A DNA stretch of 6,538 nt from Lysobacteraceae bacterium (GTDB taxonomy: Bacteria > Pseudomonadota > Gammaproteobacteria > Steroidobacterales > Steroidobacteraceae), in contig JAAYXG010000196.1 in assembly GCA_012516015.1 (NCBI GenBank), positions 1 to 6,538 on the forward strand. The letters are read 5' to 3'. The translations under genes and the position numbers were made by a program. Positions 5,837-6,538 of the stretch are shown one piece after another (positions within the stretch are counted from its first letter, which is position 1; each line of letters opens with the position of its first letter). A model generated the notes under the pieces. It had not been told where the DNA came from, ran no database searches, and saw only the letters and a program-made list of their open reading frames with translations.

Positions 5837-5869
5837 ACGACCTCTTTGCCGTCATCAGCCCTGACCGAC

Positions 5870-6421
5870 ATGCAGCTCCTTTTCGACTTCTTCCCGGTCA
5901 TCGCCTTCTTCATTGCCTACAAGCTGACGGATATCTACGTCGCCACCGCGGTCATCATCGTCGCGGTGCTCCTGCAAACTGGCGTGCAATGGGTGCGCCA
6001 CAGGAAGGTGAGCTCGATGGCGCTGATCTCCGCGGCGCTCGTGCTCGTATTCGGCGGGCTGACGCTCGCGATCCACGACGAGATGTTCATCAAATGGAAG
6101 GTAACCGTCGTGAACTGGTTGTTCGCAACCGGCTTTTTGCTCAGTCATTTCATCGGCGATCGGCCCTTCGTCCAGAGAATGCTGGAAGCGAACGTGGCAT
6201 TGCAGCGCCCGCTGTGGCTCAAGCTGAGCTGGATGTGGATCGCGTTCTTCGCCATCGTCGGGGCCGTCAATCTTTACATCACCTATAACTTCAGCACGGA
6301 TGTGTGGGCAGCGTTCAAGCTGTATGGCCTGATTGGCCTGACGTTGCTCTTCGTGCTCCTGCAGGGCGCGTGGCTCGCATCCAAGATGCCCGCCGACTCG
6401 AGCAAGCAAGGCTCCACATGA
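5870..6421 (+). CDS. yciB: YciB (IspZ/septation protein A) inner-membrane protein
   Basis: YciB is a small polytopic inner-membrane protein linked to cell envelope synthesis and septation; its homologue in Shigella is called IspA. The 183-aa product matches E. coli YciB (179 aa) from end to end. Its N-terminus MQLLFDFFPVIAFF parallels the E. coli start, the conserved FGGLTL is at 61-66 and KWKVTV at 75-80, followed by the PFVQRML segment near 99-105. Hydrophobic stretches lie at about 7-19, 22-40, 49-67, 80-95, 119-139 and 150-170, and the tail is short and hydrophilic. I chose the ATG at 5870 because it reproduces the family N-terminus. An upstream in-frame ATG at 5768 would add 34 low-complexity residues and would place the promoter inside the gene. 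No strong Shine-Dalgarno sequence is visible. The stop overlaps the bolA start as ATGA, so the two genes are probably translationally coupled. Confidence 0.93.
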   Translation: MQLLFDFFPVIAFFIAYKLTDIYVATAVIIVAVLLQTGVQWVRHRKVSSMALISAALVLVFGGLTLAIHDEMFIKWKVTVVNWLFATGFLLSHFIGDRPFVQRMLEANVALQRPLWLKLSWMWIAFFAIVGAVNLYITYNFSTDVWAAFKLYGLIGLTLLFVLLQGAWLASKMPADSSKQGST

Positions 6422-6538
6422 GCACCACGAGTCGGCCCGATCGAATTCGTGCGTGTATCCGCGAGCATTTCGAGGACGCACGAATCGAGCTCATCGACGA
6501 AAGTCACTTGCACGTGGGTCACGCCGGTGCGCGGGAAG
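6418..6538 (+). CDS. BolA-family protein, 5' part only
   Basis: Forty codons are visible before the window ends. The start is typical of the BolA family: an N-terminal helix with RIRACIREHF (9-18), then a strand IELIDESHLHVGHAGARE (23-40). This corresponds to the ExxDxSHxHxGHAGAR segment found in BolA-like proteins of gammaproteobacteria. BolA proteins are small class II KH-like proteins that partner with monothiol glutaredoxins in Fe-S handling or act as regulators. The conserved His residues available here (His31, His33, His36) are candidates for metal or cluster contacts. The gene overlaps the yciB stop by four bases. The rest of the gene, including the nucleic-acid-binding helix region, lies beyond the window, so the sub-family cannot be fixed. 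Confidence 0.85.
   Translation, partial: MSTTSRPDRIRACIREHFEDARIELIDESHLHVGHAGARE

Larger units (their letters stand above)
5742..5869. other. Divergent intergenic region between yciO and yciB
   Basis: This region of 128 bases separates the minus-strand yciO from the plus-strand yciB and holds the control signals of both. It contains an inverted repeat (5778-5821), a plus-strand sigma-70-like promoter (5808-5836) with a nearly symmetrical -10 element, and a perfect TTGACA on the minus strand (5814-5809) that lacks a good -10 partner. No RNA gene is recognisable. The plus-strand open frame that enters yciB from 5768 is low-complexity and not conserved. Confidence 0.6.

Noticed and set aside
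5768..5869. Longer yciB starting at ATG 5768
   Set aside because: The added 34 residues are low-complexity and absent from YciB proteins, and they would bury a well-spaced promoter (5808-5836). The ATG at 5870 reproduces the family N-terminus.

Overview
This GC-rich window looks like chromosomal housekeeping DNA from a gammaproteobacterium that is not an enteric. The yciK, rluB, yciO and yciB homologues all resemble the genes that lie near each other around the E. coli trp region. However, the window also encodes ScpA and ScpB, the SMC-type condensin partners, which E. coli replaces with MukBEF. That mix fits lineages such as Xanthomonadales, Nevskiales or Steroidobacterales. The assignment is inferred from gene content and not proven. 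No mobile element, CRISPR array, tRNA, rRNA or phage gene was seen.

Layout. Bases 1-81 contain no supportable gene. A plus-strand SDR oxidoreductase of the YciK type (82-828) converges with a minus-strand block and overlaps the last gene of that block by 29 bp. In transcription order the minus-strand block is yciO (5741-5106), trpS (5014-3737), scpA (3740-2547), scpB (2540-1731) and an rluB-like gene (1663-800). trpS and scpA overlap by four bases (GTGA) and scpA and scpB are 6 bp apart, so these three are almost certainly co-transcribed. A 127-nt divergent region at 5742-5869 separates the block from a plus-strand pair, yciB (5870-6421) and a bolA-family gene (6418 to the window end). That pair is joined by an ATGA overlap. 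There is no gene-free stretch over 300 bases.

How the genes work together. The minus-strand block mixes translation functions (tryptophanyl-tRNA synthetase and an rRNA pseudouridine synthase homologue) with chromosome segregation (ScpA and ScpB). The plus-strand pair encodes an inner-membrane septation/envelope protein and a BolA-like regulator or Fe-S partner.

Most notable observations. (1) The RluB-like protein has Gln where the family has its catalytic Asp, and its second conserved motif is also eroded, so it may be a pseudoenzyme. (2) The TrpRS carries a four-cysteine pattern close to that of the [4Fe-4S] cluster in Thermotoga TrpRS. (3) A small ORF ending next to a Trp codon overlaps an alternative TTG start of trpS, next to a hairpin that could cover the ribosome-binding site. 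(4) ScpA and ScpB both carry long acidic C-terminal tails. I do not see a wholly new multi-gene system here.
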